Shown here piece by piece: positions 8,665 to 16,925 of a DNA stretch of 64,000 bases. Origin of the DNA: Caulobacter segnis (lineage in GTDB: Bacteria; Pseudomonadota; Alphaproteobacteria; Caulobacterales; Caulobacteraceae); contig NZ_CP096040.1 in assembly GCF_023935105.1 (NCBI RefSeq), positions 4,507,001 through 4,571,000 of the forward strand, given 5' to 3'. The translations under genes and the position numbers were made by a program. Position 1 is the stretch's first letter, and every line of letters starts with the position of its first letter. Under the pieces are notes generated by a model. That model did not search any database and had not been told where the DNA came from. It was given only the letters and a program-made list of their open reading frames with translations.

Positions 8665-9090
8665 TCAGTCCAGGTCGCGAGGCCCGAAGGACTGGGGCAG
8701 CAGGGACCAGAAGGCGACCCGCTCGGTCGGCGCTCCGCCCTGCACCGAGACGATCTCGCAGGTCTGGCCGGCGAACTCGGCGATGCGCTGGCGACAGCCG
8801 CCGCAGGGCTGGACGACGGCGTCGGTGCCGGCGGCGATCAGCACCTTGGCGATGCTCCGCGCGCCGCCGGCCGTGATCATCGCCCCGATCGCCGTCTGCT
8901 CGGCGCAGGTGCCGACCGGATAGGCGGCGTTCTCGACATTGACGCCGTAGTGGACGCGGCCCTCGTCGTCGATCACCGCCGCGGCCACCGTGAACTTCGA
9001 ATAGCGCGCATACGATCGCGACAGCAGGTCGGGCAGAGCCCGGGCGGCTTCAAGTTCGATAGCGGTCGGATCGGTGACGGCGGCGCTCAT
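8665..9090 (-). CDS. cdd: Cytidine deaminase
   Basis: A 141-residue cytidine/deoxycytidine deaminase of pyrimidine salvage, of the small homotetrameric class. The zinc and catalytic motifs are both present: NVENAAYPVGTCAEQTAI carries the first Cys and the proton-shuttling Glu, and QPCGGCRQRIAEF carries the two further Cys ligands. ATG at 9090 is chosen over an in-frame start at 9135 because the family begins close to AIELEAARAL and GGGAGG lies upstream. It converges with the TonB receptor gene across a terminator that could serve both. Confidence 0.93.
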   Translation of the reverse strand: MSAAVTDPTAIELEAARALPDLLSRSYARYSKFTVAAAVIDDEGRVHYGVNVENAAYPVGTCAEQTAIGAMITAGGARSIAKVLIAAGTDAVVQPCGGCRQRIAEFAGQTCEIVSVQGGAPTERVAFWSLLPQSFGPRDLD

Positions 9091-9178
9091 GGGATTCCCA
9101 GCCTCCCGGCGGGATCGCGCCGGGGAGAGAGGCAATCAGTCGCGGCCCCGCCACGCAAGCGAAAAAGTAAGCGCCGCC

Positions 9179-9451
9179 TTACGTTTCCCCCGGCGCCGTG
9201 GCAACGATGGAAAGGGCGTGAATCGGGCCGGCCAACTCGTCGGCCAGCACCGTCATGACCAAGCGCTGGCGCATCACCCGGGCCTTGCCGGCAAAGGCCT
9301 CGGCCTCGATGCGCAGATTGAAGTGGCTCTCGCCCGAACCGCTGTGGCCGGCATGGCCGTGGTGACGGTCGCTATCGTCGACCAACTCCAGGCGAGTCGG
9401 CGAAAAAGCCTCGGTCAACTTGCGGCGAACGGTGTCGGCGACGGCGCCCAT
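9179..9451 (-). CDS. bolA: BolA-family protein
   Basis: A 90-residue BolA-like protein. The family partners monothiol glutaredoxins in iron-sulfur trafficking and, in some bacteria, affects cell shape. The conserved core is visible: HFNLRIEAEAFAGKARVMRQRLV with the invariant histidine, and a HGHAGHSGSGESH histidine-rich loop that could hold metal. ATG at 9451 is preferred; TTG at 9472 is in frame but has no spaced ribosome site. It is divergent from the DnaJ-domain gene 59 nt away, a pairing I recall from other alphaproteobacteria. Confidence 0.88.
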   Translation of the reverse strand: MGAVADTVRRKLTEAFSPTRLELVDDSDRHHGHAGHSGSGESHFNLRIEAEAFAGKARVMRQRLVMTVLADELAGPIHALSIVATAPGET

Positions 9452-9510
9452 GATGCGACTCTTGCTTGTCAATCCTTGAACGGAAATAGCGCGAGACTAC
9501 TCTAGACGCC

Positions 9511-10167
9511 ATGAACCGGCCGTTCGAGTACCGTCCCAAATTCACCGACATCCGGGTCCGGCCGCCCAAGAAGGGCGAGGACGACCCGGTGAACGACGTC
9601 CTGGGCCTCAAGCCCGGCGAAAAGCGCTGCGATCATCCCGACTGTCGTCTGGCGGGATCGACCAAGGCGCCGAAGTCGCGCGACCTGCCGAACCAGCACT
9701 ACTGGTTCTGTCAGCAGCACGCGGCCGAATACAACAAGAACTGGAACTTCTACGCCGGCATGAGCGAGGCGCAGATTCGCGCCGCCCAGGAAACCGAGCG
9801 GATGACTGGCGGCCGGCCGACCTGGAGCTTCAAGGCCGACGCCAATTCGCGCGAGGCCGCCGCCGCGGCCGCTCGCGACGCCCGCGCCTTCGCCGACCCG
9901 TTCGGCATTTTCCGCGCCCAGCAGCGTCGCGCCGAATCACAGCGCTCGGCCGCCGAGCGCAGCCTAGGCAAGCTGGAGCGCCAGGCCCTGGCCGACCTGG
10001 ACCTGGAAGCCGGCGCCGACAGCGCGGCGATCAAGGCCAAGTACAAGGAGCTGCTCAAGCGCTGCCACCCCGACGCCAATGGCGGCGACCGCAGCGCCGA
10101 GCACAAGCTGCAGCGGGTCATCAAGGCCTACAAGCAGCTGCAGAAGGCGGGAATGGTGAAGTCCTGA
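9511..10167 (+). CDS. DnaJ-domain protein with C-terminal J domain
   Basis: A 218-residue cytoplasmic protein. The J domain is at the C-terminus (about residues 165-215) and includes the HPD motif in LLKRCHPDANGGD, needed to stimulate DnaK ATPase. The N-terminal 90 residues carry a Cys/His-containing segment (EKRCDHPDCRLAG, then NQHYWFCQQHAAEYN) that may bind zinc, followed by an alanine-rich linker. It is not the canonical DnaJ, because the Gly/Phe and zinc-finger regions are absent. In several alphaproteobacteria, as I recall, this gene precedes cobS-cobT; here cobS is 7 kb away. Confidence 0.88.
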   Translation: MNRPFEYRPKFTDIRVRPPKKGEDDPVNDVLGLKPGEKRCDHPDCRLAGSTKAPKSRDLPNQHYWFCQQHAAEYNKNWNFYAGMSEAQIRAAQETERMTGGRPTWSFKADANSREAAAAAARDARAFADPFGIFRAQQRRAESQRSAAERSLGKLERQALADLDLEAGADSAAIKAKYKELLKRCHPDANGGDRSAEHKLQRVIKAYKQLQKAGMVKS

Positions 10168-10227
10168 GGCGGGCGGGCTGAGCGGATCGACATCGAGCAA
10201 CCAGCGCGATTCCGACCTCACTCCCCG

Positions 10228-10350
10228 TCTCCCCGGAGAAGGCCGGGGCCCAGTTTCATCCAGAGAGGTTGGGGCTCACGCGCCTTTTCGCCTCGTTGCT
10301 CCATCGAACGCCCTAGGTTCGATCTGGGCCCCGGCTTTCGCCGGGGAGAG
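10228..10350. repeat. Paired palindromic repeat, family A copy 1
   Basis: The left arm CCCCGGAGAAGGCCGGGG is a diverged copy; the right arm is CCCCGGCTTTCGCCGGGG. The interior carries the TTCGATC end on the right, so this copy is inverted relative to copies 2, 3 and 5. It lies between the converging DnaJ-domain and SnoaL-like genes. Confidence 0.85.
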
Positions 10351-10376
10351 CGGTTTTCGGTGAATGCCGAACCGGC

Positions 10377-10748
10377 CTAGCCGTCCTGAATATCGAACCG
10401 GGCCACCTTGCCGTCGCGCAGGTGGAAGACATGCCCGACCGTCTTGTCCTTCAGCCCATGCGCCTGGCCCTGAATCGGCTGGCCCTCGAGGTCGCGGATC
10501 GTCTGGATCACCTCGGCGACCACCGCCCCGTCCGCGTCGCGATGAAAGCCCACCGGTTCGACATGCGGGCTGATCAGGCTCCACTGGCGCGTCCAGTAGG
10601 CGCGGACGGCCTCGTGGCCGTGGACGTGCCCGCCGTCCATGCCGTTGGCCCAGGCGACGTCGTCGCTCAGCTGGCGCAGCACGCCATCAATGTCGCGCGC
10701 GTTGAAGCGCTCATAGAGGCCTTCGATCACTCTGGTCTCGTCATCCAT
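10377..10748 (-). CDS. SnoaL-like / NTF2-fold protein
   Basis: A 123-residue single-domain protein of the nuclear transport factor 2 fold (SnoaL-like polyketide cyclase or ketosteroid isomerase-like). The pattern IEGLYERFNARDIDGVLRQL, then DVAWANG and HGHEAVRAYW, ending with HVFHLRDGKVARFDI, is typical of this fold. The exact reaction cannot be told. ATG at 10748 is chosen because GGAG precedes it at good spacing; the longer frame would read through the operator. It is divergent from a MarR regulator across a perfect dyad, so its expression is probably controlled by that protein. Confidence 0.82.
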   Translation of the reverse strand: MDDETRVIEGLYERFNARDIDGVLRQLSDDVAWANGMDGGHVHGHEAVRAYWTRQWSLISPHVEPVGFHRDADGAVVAEVIQTIRDLEGQPIQGQAHGLKDKTVGHVFHLRDGKVARFDIQDG

Positions 10749-10787
10749 GGGGCGCTCCGGGCCTGAAGGGTGTTGCTCGATCCGATT

Positions 10788-10805
10788 TACATATGCACAT
10801 ATGTA
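10788..10805. promoter_or_regulatory. Perfect 18-bp dyad operator between the SnoaL-like gene and marR
   Basis: TACATATG-CA-CATATGTA: 8-bp arms with a 2-bp spacer in a 91-bp divergent intergenic region. Its size and place fit MarR-family binding, probably autoregulatory. Confidence 0.75.
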
Positions 10806-10839
10806 TCTCGACGAGGATCGACGCAAGGGTTCGGCTGCG

Positions 10840-11286
10840 ATGGAACTGGATGTGCTCTCGACGCCGGGACATCTGATCAGCCTGGCGGCGCGCGGCTTCG
10901 CCCGGCTGAGCGAGGCGCGGCTGAAACCGCTGGGCTTCGGCGTCGGCCACCTGCCCGTGCTGGTCGCGCTGCGGGACGGTCAGGCCAGCAACCAGCGCGA
11001 CCTGGCCCGCTTCGCCCGCACCGAACAGCCGCCGATGGCCCAGATGCTGGCCCGCATGGAACGCGACGGCCTGATCGCGCGCGCCCCCGACCCCGCTGAT
11101 GGACGCAGCAGCCGCATCACCTTAACCGAGACGGCCCAGGCCCGCCTGCCGGACGCGATCGCCACCCTGCTGCGCGGCAACCAGGAAGCATTGCACGGCT
11201 TCACCGACGCGGAGGCCGGGCAACTGGTCGACCTGCTGACCCGCCTGATCGCCAACCTGGACCAGGTCGCCAGCGCCGAGGCCTGA
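10840..11286 (+). CDS. MarR-family transcriptional regulator
   Basis: A 148-residue winged-helix repressor. The helix-turn-helix covers SNQRDLARFARTEQPPMAQMLARMERDGLIAR, and the wing carries PDPADGRSSRITLTE, both standard MarR features. No cysteine is conserved in the sensing position, so unlike the OhrR-type protein at 1369 it probably binds a small ligand. ATG at 10840 has CAAGGG upstream; earlier in-frame starts would place the dyad operator inside the gene. It is divergent from the SnoaL-like protein, its likely target. Confidence 0.88.
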   Translation: MELDVLSTPGHLISLAARGFARLSEARLKPLGFGVGHLPVLVALRDGQASNQRDLARFARTEQPPMAQMLARMERDGLIARAPDPADGRSSRITLTETAQARLPDAIATLLRGNQEALHGFTDAEAGQLVDLLTRLIANLDQVASAEA

Positions 11287-11324
11287 GGCGCCCCTTGTCG
11301 CGTCGCGGCCGCACGCATATAAAA

Positions 11325-11343
11325 CATATACGAAACGTATATG
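11325..11343. promoter_or_regulatory. Dyad operator upstream of the ParD-like gene
   Basis: CATATACG-AAA-CGTATATG: a perfect 8-bp inverted repeat with a 3-bp spacer, ending 13 nt before the GTG start. Its position suits autorepression by the ribbon-helix-helix protein encoded next. Confidence 0.7.
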
Positions 11344-11356
11344 CCGGAGCGCGCCC

Positions 11357-11584
11357 GTGGGGATCGTCAATATCGAGGATGAGCTGCACGAGCAGCTGCG
11401 CCGGGCCAGCAAGGCCTCGTACCGCTCGATCAACGCCCAGGCCGCGTTCTGGATCAGGATCGGCATGCTGGGCGAGTTGAACCCGGGCCTGACCTTCCAG
11501 GACCTGGTGGCCCGCGAACTGAAGGCGGCGGGCGTCGACGCTCCCGAGCCGGCGGCCGCGCCGCCGCTGAAGACCGTGGCATGA
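11357..11584 (+). CDS. ParD-like antitoxin-family protein
   Basis: A 75-residue protein of the ParD-like family. The N-terminal half (GIVNIEDELHEQLRRAS, then YRSINAQAAFWIRIG) fits a ribbon-helix-helix DNA-binding fold with its beta-strand, then an Ala/Pro-rich tail. The start is GTG at 11357, behind a CCGGAG ribosome site. No parE-type toxin follows; instead the stop overlaps by 4 nt (ATGA) the start of methionine aminopeptidase, so the two are translationally coupled. A dyad directly upstream suggests autoregulation. It may control expression of the aminopeptidase rather than act as a classical antitoxin, which is inference. Confidence 0.82.
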   Translation: MGIVNIEDELHEQLRRASKASYRSINAQAAFWIRIGMLGELNPGLTFQDLVARELKAAGVDAPEPAAAPPLKTVA

Positions 11585-12327
11585 CCGTCGAGCACGAGGA
11601 CCAGCTGGAGAAGCTGCGCGTCGTCGGCGCCCTGGTGGCCCGCACCCTGGCGGCGATGGGCGCGGCGCTGGAGCCGGGCATGACCACCAAGGAGCTGGAC
11701 GACATCGGCCGCGCCCTGCTGGAGAAGGACGGCGCCCGCTCGGCCCCGGAGCTGACCTACAATTTCCCCGGCGCGACCTGCATCTCGGTCGGTCCCGACT
11801 GCGCGCACGGCATCCCCGGCGACACGGTGGTCAAGGCCGGCGACCTGATCAATATCGACGTCTCGGCCGAGCTGGACGGCTATTTCGGCGACACCGGCGC
11901 CAGCTTCGCGGTGCCGCCGGTGACCAAGCGCGTCGAGCGCCTGTGCCGCGACGGCCGTCGGGCGATGTGGGCGGGCATCCGGGCCGTGAAGCCCGGCGCG
12001 CGCCTCAACGAGGTCGGCCGTTCCATCGAGGCCTTCGCCCAGAAGAACGGCTACAGCCTGGTCCGCAACCTGGCCAGCCACGGGGTCGGCCTTTCGCTGC
12101 ACGACGAGCCGCGCGAGATCGCCACCTGGAACGAGCCGCGCGACCGCCGGCTGATCCCCGAGGGCCTGGTCTTCACCATCGAGCCGTTCCTGTCGCTGGG
12201 CGCCGACTGGGTCGATGAGCTGGACGACGGCTGGACCCTGCGCCCGCCGCGCGGCCAGCCCACGGTGCAGTACGAACACACCCTGGTCGCCACTCGCAAC
12301 GGCCCGCTGGTTCTGACCCTGGCCTAG
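11581..12327 (+). CDS. map: Type I methionine aminopeptidase
   Basis: A 248-residue enzyme that removes the initiator methionine from new proteins. The five metal ligands are in place: Asp93 and Asp104 (NIDVSAELDGYFGDTG), His167 (SHGVGLSLHDEP), Glu201 (FTIEPFLS) and Glu232 (QYEHTL). His76 of CAHGIPG is the conserved substrate-contact histidine. There is no N-terminal zinc-finger extension. It overlaps the ParD-like gene by 4 nt. Since bacteria need one housekeeping map, this antitoxin-linked copy is probably a second, conditionally expressed paralogue; the main copy would have to be found elsewhere in the genome. Confidence 0.93.
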   Translation: MTVEHEDQLEKLRVVGALVARTLAAMGAALEPGMTTKELDDIGRALLEKDGARSAPELTYNFPGATCISVGPDCAHGIPGDTVVKAGDLINIDVSAELDGYFGDTGASFAVPPVTKRVERLCRDGRRAMWAGIRAVKPGARLNEVGRSIEAFAQKNGYSLVRNLASHGVGLSLHDEPREIATWNEPRDRRLIPEGLVFTIEPFLSLGADWVDELDDGWTLRPPRGQPTVQYEHTLVATRNGPLVLTLA

Positions 12328-12394
12328 CGCCGTTGCGCCAGGCGGCGATATACTCCCGATCCAGTCTCCACCCTTGCGAAATGCGGAAGGCCGG

Positions 12395-13333
12395 ATGGAT
12401 CGGATCGAAGCGATGCGCGTGTTCGTCGCCGCGCTGGACGAAGGCAGCCTGGCCGGGGCCGCGCGGCGGCTGAACCGCTCGCCGGCCGCCGTCAGCCGGG
12501 CCATCGCCTTCCTGGAGGACCATGTCGGGGTCGAGCTCCTGCATCGCACCACCCGCACCCTGCGGCTCAGCGAGGCGGGCGGACGCTACGCCCCGGCCTG
12601 CCGCCGCATCCTGACCGACCTGGAGGAAGCCGACCTCGCCGCCCTGGGCGAGCGCTCGGCGCCGCGCGGGACTCTGACCATTTCGGCCCCGCCGATCAGC
12701 GGCGAGGACATCCTGCGTCCCGTCGTCGACGCCTATCTGCGGGCCTATCCCGCCGTGTCGGTGAACCTGCTGCTGCTGGACCGTCCCGCCAACCTGGTCG
12801 AGGAAGGCATCGATATCGCCCTGCGCGTCGGCCAGTTGCCGGACTCCTCGCTGATCGCCACGCGGGTCGGCGGCGACGTGCGGCGCGTCGTCGTCGCCTC
12901 GCCCCGCTATTTGGAGACGCACCCGCGCATCGCGGAGCCCGGCGACCTGGCTCAGCACCAGATCGTCACCACCACCCACTTCGGCCACGACACCTGGGTG
13001 TTTCCGCCGGCCCCGGGCGCGACGATCGCCCGGTCTGCGCATTTCAAGCCGCGCCTGGTGGTCAACAGCGTGCGCGCCGCCCTGGCCTCGGCGGTCGAGG
13101 GCCTGGGGGTGACGCGGCTCTACGCCTATCACGTCGCCGCCCGCGTCCTGGACGGATCCTTGCGGGTGGTGCTGCGCGACGCCGAGCCGCCGTCGATGCC
13201 GGTGCATCTGATAACGCCGCAGGGCCGGACCTCGGCCCCGAAAGTCCGCGCCTTCCTCGACTTCGCCGCGCCTCGGTTGAAGACCGCCTTCGCCAGCCTG
13301 GCGGCGGACGCCGAGGTGCTGGCGTCAAGGTGA
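12395..13333 (+). CDS. LysR-family transcriptional regulator
   Basis: A 312-residue LysR regulator. The N-terminal winged helix-turn-helix (MDRIEAMRVFVAALDEGSLA to VGVELLHRTTRTLRLSEAG) is followed by a periplasmic-binding-protein-like effector domain from about residue 90. The RMDRIEAMRVF opening is typical of the branch that often controls neighbouring oxidoreductases. ATG at 12395 is chosen because GGAAGG lies upstream; TTG at 12374 is less likely. It is oriented in the same direction as the SDR-tautomerase-monooxygenase genes that follow after 143 bp, so it may regulate them, but no divergent target is present. Confidence 0.9.
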   Translation: MDRIEAMRVFVAALDEGSLAGAARRLNRSPAAVSRAIAFLEDHVGVELLHRTTRTLRLSEAGGRYAPACRRILTDLEEADLAALGERSAPRGTLTISAPPISGEDILRPVVDAYLRAYPAVSVNLLLLDRPANLVEEGIDIALRVGQLPDSSLIATRVGGDVRRVVVASPRYLETHPRIAEPGDLAQHQIVTTTHFGHDTWVFPPAPGATIARSAHFKPRLVVNSVRAALASAVEGLGVTRLYAYHVAARVLDGSLRVVLRDAEPPSMPVHLITPQGRTSAPKVRAFLDFAAPRLKTAFASLAADAEVLASR

Positions 13334-13476
13334 GGCCATTCCCTCGCTTTTCGGAAGAGTGACCGCCTGACGACGGCCATTCAGTCTCTTTCCGCATGAC
13401 CCGACATTGACGCTCATCGGTCCCGCAAGGACCTCCGGCCGCGATCACCGCGCCGGGAACGTCATCGAGGCAAGTC

Positions 13477-14187
13477 ATGAGCAACGCACAGAAGGTCGCC
13501 ATCATCACCGGCGCGTCGCAAGGCATCGGCGCCGAACTGGTCAAGGCCTACCGGGACCGCGACTACCGCGTGGTCGCCACCTCCCGCTCGATCCAGCAGG
13601 GGTCCGACCCCGACATCCTGGCCGTCGCCGGCGACATCGGCGACCCGGCCACCGCCGACCGCATCGTCGCCGAGGCCCTGGCCCGGTTCGGCCGGATCGA
13701 CACCCTGGTCAACAACGCCGGCATCTTCCTGGCCAAGCCGTTCACGACCTATACGGCCGACGACTTCGCGGCCAAGGTCTCGACCAATCTGGCCGGCTTC
13801 TTCCACATCACCCAGCGCGCCACCGCCCAGATGCTGAAGCAGGGCGCGGGCCATATCGTCAGCATCACCACCAGCCTGACCGACCACGCCCTCGGCGACG
13901 TTCCCTCGGTGCTGGCCAGCCTGACCAAGGGCGGGATCAATTCGGCGACCAAGTCGCTGGCCATCGAGCTGGCCGACAAGGGCGTGCGGGTCAACGCGGT
14001 CTCGCCGGGGGTGATCCGCACGCCGATGCACGCGCCCGAGACCCACGCCTTCCTGGCCGCCCTGCACCCGGTCAACCGCCTGGGCGAGATCCGCGACGTC
14101 GTCGACGCCGTGCTCTATCTGGAAAGCGCCGGCTTCGTGACGGGCGAGATCCTGCACGTCGACGGCGGCCAAAGCGCCGGTCACTAA
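13477..14187 (+). CDS. Short-chain dehydrogenase/reductase lacking the catalytic Tyr
   Basis: A 236-residue Rossmann protein of the classical SDR size. The cofactor motif TGASQGIG, the NNAG motif and the C-terminal FVTGEILHVDGGQSAG are intact, and the active-site serine is in SITTSLTD. The usual YxxxK is replaced: the lysine is in VLASLTKGG, and the position four residues before it is Ala instead of Tyr. I recall close relatives with the same VLASLTKGG stretch, so this is a subfamily feature rather than a mutation here. The next gene, a tautomerase-family protein, starts 13 nt downstream, suggesting one operon. The substrate is unknown. Confidence 0.85.
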   Translation: MSNAQKVAIITGASQGIGAELVKAYRDRDYRVVATSRSIQQGSDPDILAVAGDIGDPATADRIVAEALARFGRIDTLVNNAGIFLAKPFTTYTADDFAAKVSTNLAGFFHITQRATAQMLKQGAGHIVSITTSLTDHALGDVPSVLASLTKGGINSATKSLAIELADKGVRVNAVSPGVIRTPMHAPETHAFLAALHPVNRLGEIRDVVDAVLYLESAGFVTGEILHVDGGQSAGH

Positions 14188-14200
14188 GGGAGCGCCTCCA

Positions 14201-14437
14201 ATGCCCATGGTCACCATCCAGGTCACGCGAGAAGGCTCCGCGCCGGGCCGCTTGGCCGTCACCGCCGACGAGAAGGCCCGACTGATCGCCGGCGTCAGCC
14301 AACTGCTGCTGGACGTGCTGCACAAGCCGCTGGACTCGACCTTCGTGGTCATCCAGGAGGTCGAGCTTGAGAACTGGGGCTGGGGCGGACTGCCCGTGCC
14401 CGAATATCGCCAACGCCTGGCCGGCGGCGGCCAGTAA
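14201..14437 (+). CDS. 4-oxalocrotonate tautomerase-family protein
   Basis: A 78-residue tautomerase-superfamily protein. The catalytic proline is residue 2 (MPMVTIQVTREG), exposed after methionine removal, and the family pattern of a beta-strand, an amphipathic helix (VTADEKARLIAGVSQLLLDV) and a second strand (FVVIQEVELENWGWGG) is clear. Members interconvert keto and enol forms in catabolic pathways. It lies 13 nt after the SDR and 55 nt before the nitronate monooxygenase, so the three probably work on related substrates. Confidence 0.88.
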   Translation: MPMVTIQVTREGSAPGRLAVTADEKARLIAGVSQLLLDVLHKPLDSTFVVIQEVELENWGWGGLPVPEYRQRLAGGGQ

Positions 14438-14492
14438 CGGGTTCCTCGGGCCGCTCCACGCGGGCGGCCCCTTGCCTCAAGGGAGGTCGGAC

Positions 14493-15538
14493 ATGGTCTC
14501 TTATTCCAATCGCCTACTGGACCTGCTGGGCGTCGCGCTGCCGATCATCCAGGCGCCGATGGCCGGGGCCACGACGCCGGAGATGGCGATCGCGGTCAGC
14601 AACGCCGGCGGCCTGGGCTCGCTGCCCAGCGCGCTTTATTCGGAGGCCGAACTGCGCGCGGCGCTGGCGACGGTGCGGGCCGGCACGTCGCGGCCGATCA
14701 ACGTCAACTTCTTCAGCCACCAGGATCCGCCCGAGGATCCGGCCCGAGAGGCCGCCTGGCGACGGGCCCTGGCCCCCTACTATGTCGAGGCCGGGCTCGA
14801 TCCCGACGCCCCCTGCCCGCCGGTGGCCGCGCGCCGTTCAACGAGGCCTTCGCCGGCGTGGTCGAGGATCTGCGGCCCGACGTGGTCAGCTTCCACTTCG
14901 GCCTGCCCGCCCCGGCCCTGGTCGAACGGGTCAAGCGCACGGGGGCCAAGGTGCTGTCCTCGGCGACCACGGTGGCCGAGGCCCAGTGGCTGGAGGCGCG
15001 CGGCGTCGACGCGGTGATCGCCATGGGCGTCGAGGCCGGCGGCCATCGCGGCAACTTCCTGACGCACGACATGGCCGCCCAGGTCGGGACCTTCGCGCTG
15101 GTCCCCCGCATCGTCGACGCCGTCTCGGTCCCGGTGATCGCGGCGGGCGGGATCGCCGACCGTCGGGGCGTCCTGGCCGCCTTCGCCCTGGGGGCGCAGG
15201 CCGCCCAAGTCGGCACCGCCTATCTGCTGACGCCCGAGGCGAACATCAGCGCGGTCCATCGCCAGGCCCTGACCTCGGCCGAGACCACGGCGGTCACCAA
15301 CCTGTTCACCGGCCGTCCGGCGCGCGGCGTCGTCAACCGGCTGATGGCCGAGCTGGGACCGCTGTCCGACCTGGCGCCGGCCTTCCCGACGGCTGGCGGG
15401 GCGATCGCGCCGCTGCGCAAGGCGGCCGAGGCGGCCGGGCGCGGCGACTTCAGTCCGCTTTGGGCCGGCCAGGCTTTCCGCCTGGCGCGACCGATGTCGT
15501 CCGCCGACCTGACCCGGATGCTGGCCGGTGTGGCGTGA
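14493..15538 (+). CDS. Nitronate monooxygenase, frameshifted as sequenced
   Basis: An FMN-dependent nitronate monooxygenase (2-nitropropane dioxygenase family), about 348 residues once repaired. The N-terminal part (LLGVALPIIQAPMAGATTPE) reads in one frame to about 14810; the rest (VEDLRPDVVSFHFGLPAPA, GVEAGGHRGNF, IAAGGIADRRGV) reads in the frame one base back. One extra C in the CCCCC run at 14809-14813 restores an uninterrupted protein passing through GGRAPFNEAF. The catalytic His of GVEAGGHRG is present. GGGAGG at 14481 supports the ATG at 14493. The lesion resembles those in dnaG and the M56 gene, so I favour a sequencing error over a real pseudogene. Confidence 0.82.
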
Positions 15539-15629
15539 TCGCGTCCGGACGCCGTCTCCGCCTTGAGCTTGCGAAGCGGCCCCCGCCTGAGCCATGCTTC
15601 CGCGCCGCAGGTGAGGGACGACTCTTCCG

Positions 15630-16082
15630 ATGACCGACAGCCAGCCGGCGAGTCCCGACCCCGCGTGGCGCGCGCCCGACGAGCCGCCGACGCCGGTATC
15701 GCCCGTGCCGTTCGGCAAGCCGTGGAGCATCTGGTGCTGGGGCGGCCTGCTGTCGGCCTCGGGCGTGGCTCTGGCCGTCGCGCCGCGCCCCGTGCTGCAT
15801 CTTCTGGACGCCCATGTCGACGCCACATCCCTGCCCTGGGTGCGGTTCGCGGGCCTGGTCCTGCTGGCCTACGCCATGGGCTACCACGTCGCCGGCTGGA
15901 CCGGGCAGCGCACCTATATGCGGGCCTCGGTGGTGCTGCGGGTGTTCTCGCTGGTGGTGATCGGCGCCTTCGTGCTGCTGGACTGGCTGCCCAAGGCCTG
16001 GCTGGCCCTGGGCCTGGTCGACTTCGCCGGCGCGGTGTGGACGACGCTGGAACTCAGGTGGCGGCCGAAATCTAGGCCGTGA
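15630..16082 (+). CDS. Small multipass membrane protein of unknown function
   Basis: A 150-residue protein with a proline-rich, charged N-terminal 30 residues and about four predicted membrane helices (WSIWCWGGLLSASGVALAV, WVRFAGLVLLAYAMGYHVAG, VVLRVFSLVVIGAFVLL and AWLALGLVDFAGAVWTTL). I recognise no family. Its 3' end overlaps the convergent PAP2 gene by 11 bp. The function cannot be assigned. Confidence 0.75.
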   Translation: MTDSQPASPDPAWRAPDEPPTPVSPVPFGKPWSIWCWGGLLSASGVALAVAPRPVLHLLDAHVDATSLPWVRFAGLVLLAYAMGYHVAGWTGQRTYMRASVVLRVFSLVVIGAFVLLDWLPKAWLALGLVDFAGAVWTTLELRWRPKSRP

Positions 16083-16788
16083 GGGTCGAGGGCCGCTTGA
16101 GTCGCCTCTGGACCACGAAGGCCGCCAGCCAGCAGGCCATGGCCCAGGCCGCGCCGACGCACCAGCCCGCCAGCACGTCGCTGGCCCAGTGGACGCCCAG
16201 ATAGACCCGGCTCAGCCCCACCAGCAGCGACACCAGCACCGCCGCGCCGACCGCCAGCACCTTGACCCGGCGCTTGTCGGCGAACCGCGCGGCCAGCACG
16301 CCCAGGGTCAGGAACACCACGGCCGACAGCATGGCGTGGCCGGACGGGAAGCTGGCGTTGACCGCCTCGACCGCGCGATAGTCCAGGTCCGGCCGCTCGC
16401 GCTCGAACACCCGCTTCAGGGTCTGGCTGATGATCAGGCCGCCCCCCGCCCCCGCGACCAGTAGCAGGCCCTCGGTCCAGCGGCGCAAGCTGGCCAGCAG
16501 GGCGAAGGCCAGCAGGATCAAGAGGCCCAGCACCGTCACCGACCCCAGGGCCGTGACGTCGGTCGCGGCGATGTGCAGCCACTTGGGTCCGACCAGCGCG
16601 TGCGGCTGACCGTCGACCCGCAGGGCCCGCAGGACCGAAAGATCGATCGCCCGCGTCTCGCCCTCGGCCACCTCGTCGGCGATCGACAAGAAACCCCAGC
16701 CGCCCACCGCCACGATCAGCAGGGCGGCGGTCGCGCCCAGTTCGCTCCGGGCGGCGGTCACGAGACGGCGAAAGTCGAAGCGGATCAA
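16072..16788 (-). CDS. PAP2-family phosphatase
   Basis: A 238-residue integral membrane phosphatase of the type-2 phosphatidic acid phosphatase superfamily. The three-part active site is complete: KRVFERERP, then NASFPSGHA, then SRVYLGVHWASDVLAG with the nucleophilic histidine. About six membrane helices fit the BacA-independent undecaprenyl-pyrophosphate or lipid-phosphate phosphatases. Its 3' end overlaps the convergent membrane gene by 11 bp. The exact lipid substrate cannot be told. Confidence 0.9.
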   Translation of the reverse strand: MIRFDFRRLVTAARSELGATAALLIVAVGGWGFLSIADEVAEGETRAIDLSVLRALRVDGQPHALVGPKWLHIAATDVTALGSVTVLGLLILLAFALLASLRRWTEGLLLVAGAGGGLIISQTLKRVFERERPDLDYRAVEAVNASFPSGHAMLSAVVFLTLGVLAARFADKRRVKVLAVGAAVLVSLLVGLSRVYLGVHWASDVLAGWCVGAAWAMACWLAAFVVQRRLKRPSTLTA

Positions 16789-16925
16789 GCGGATAGCCTC
16801 TCGGAAGCAAGCTTCAAGTTACAATATTTCCCTTTTGAAACATGAACTTAAGCTGAAGTCGATCGTTCATGCCGAGGACATGTCGAGCCGCCTAGGCTCC
16901 AGACATCTTATAAAGGAGACCCGAC

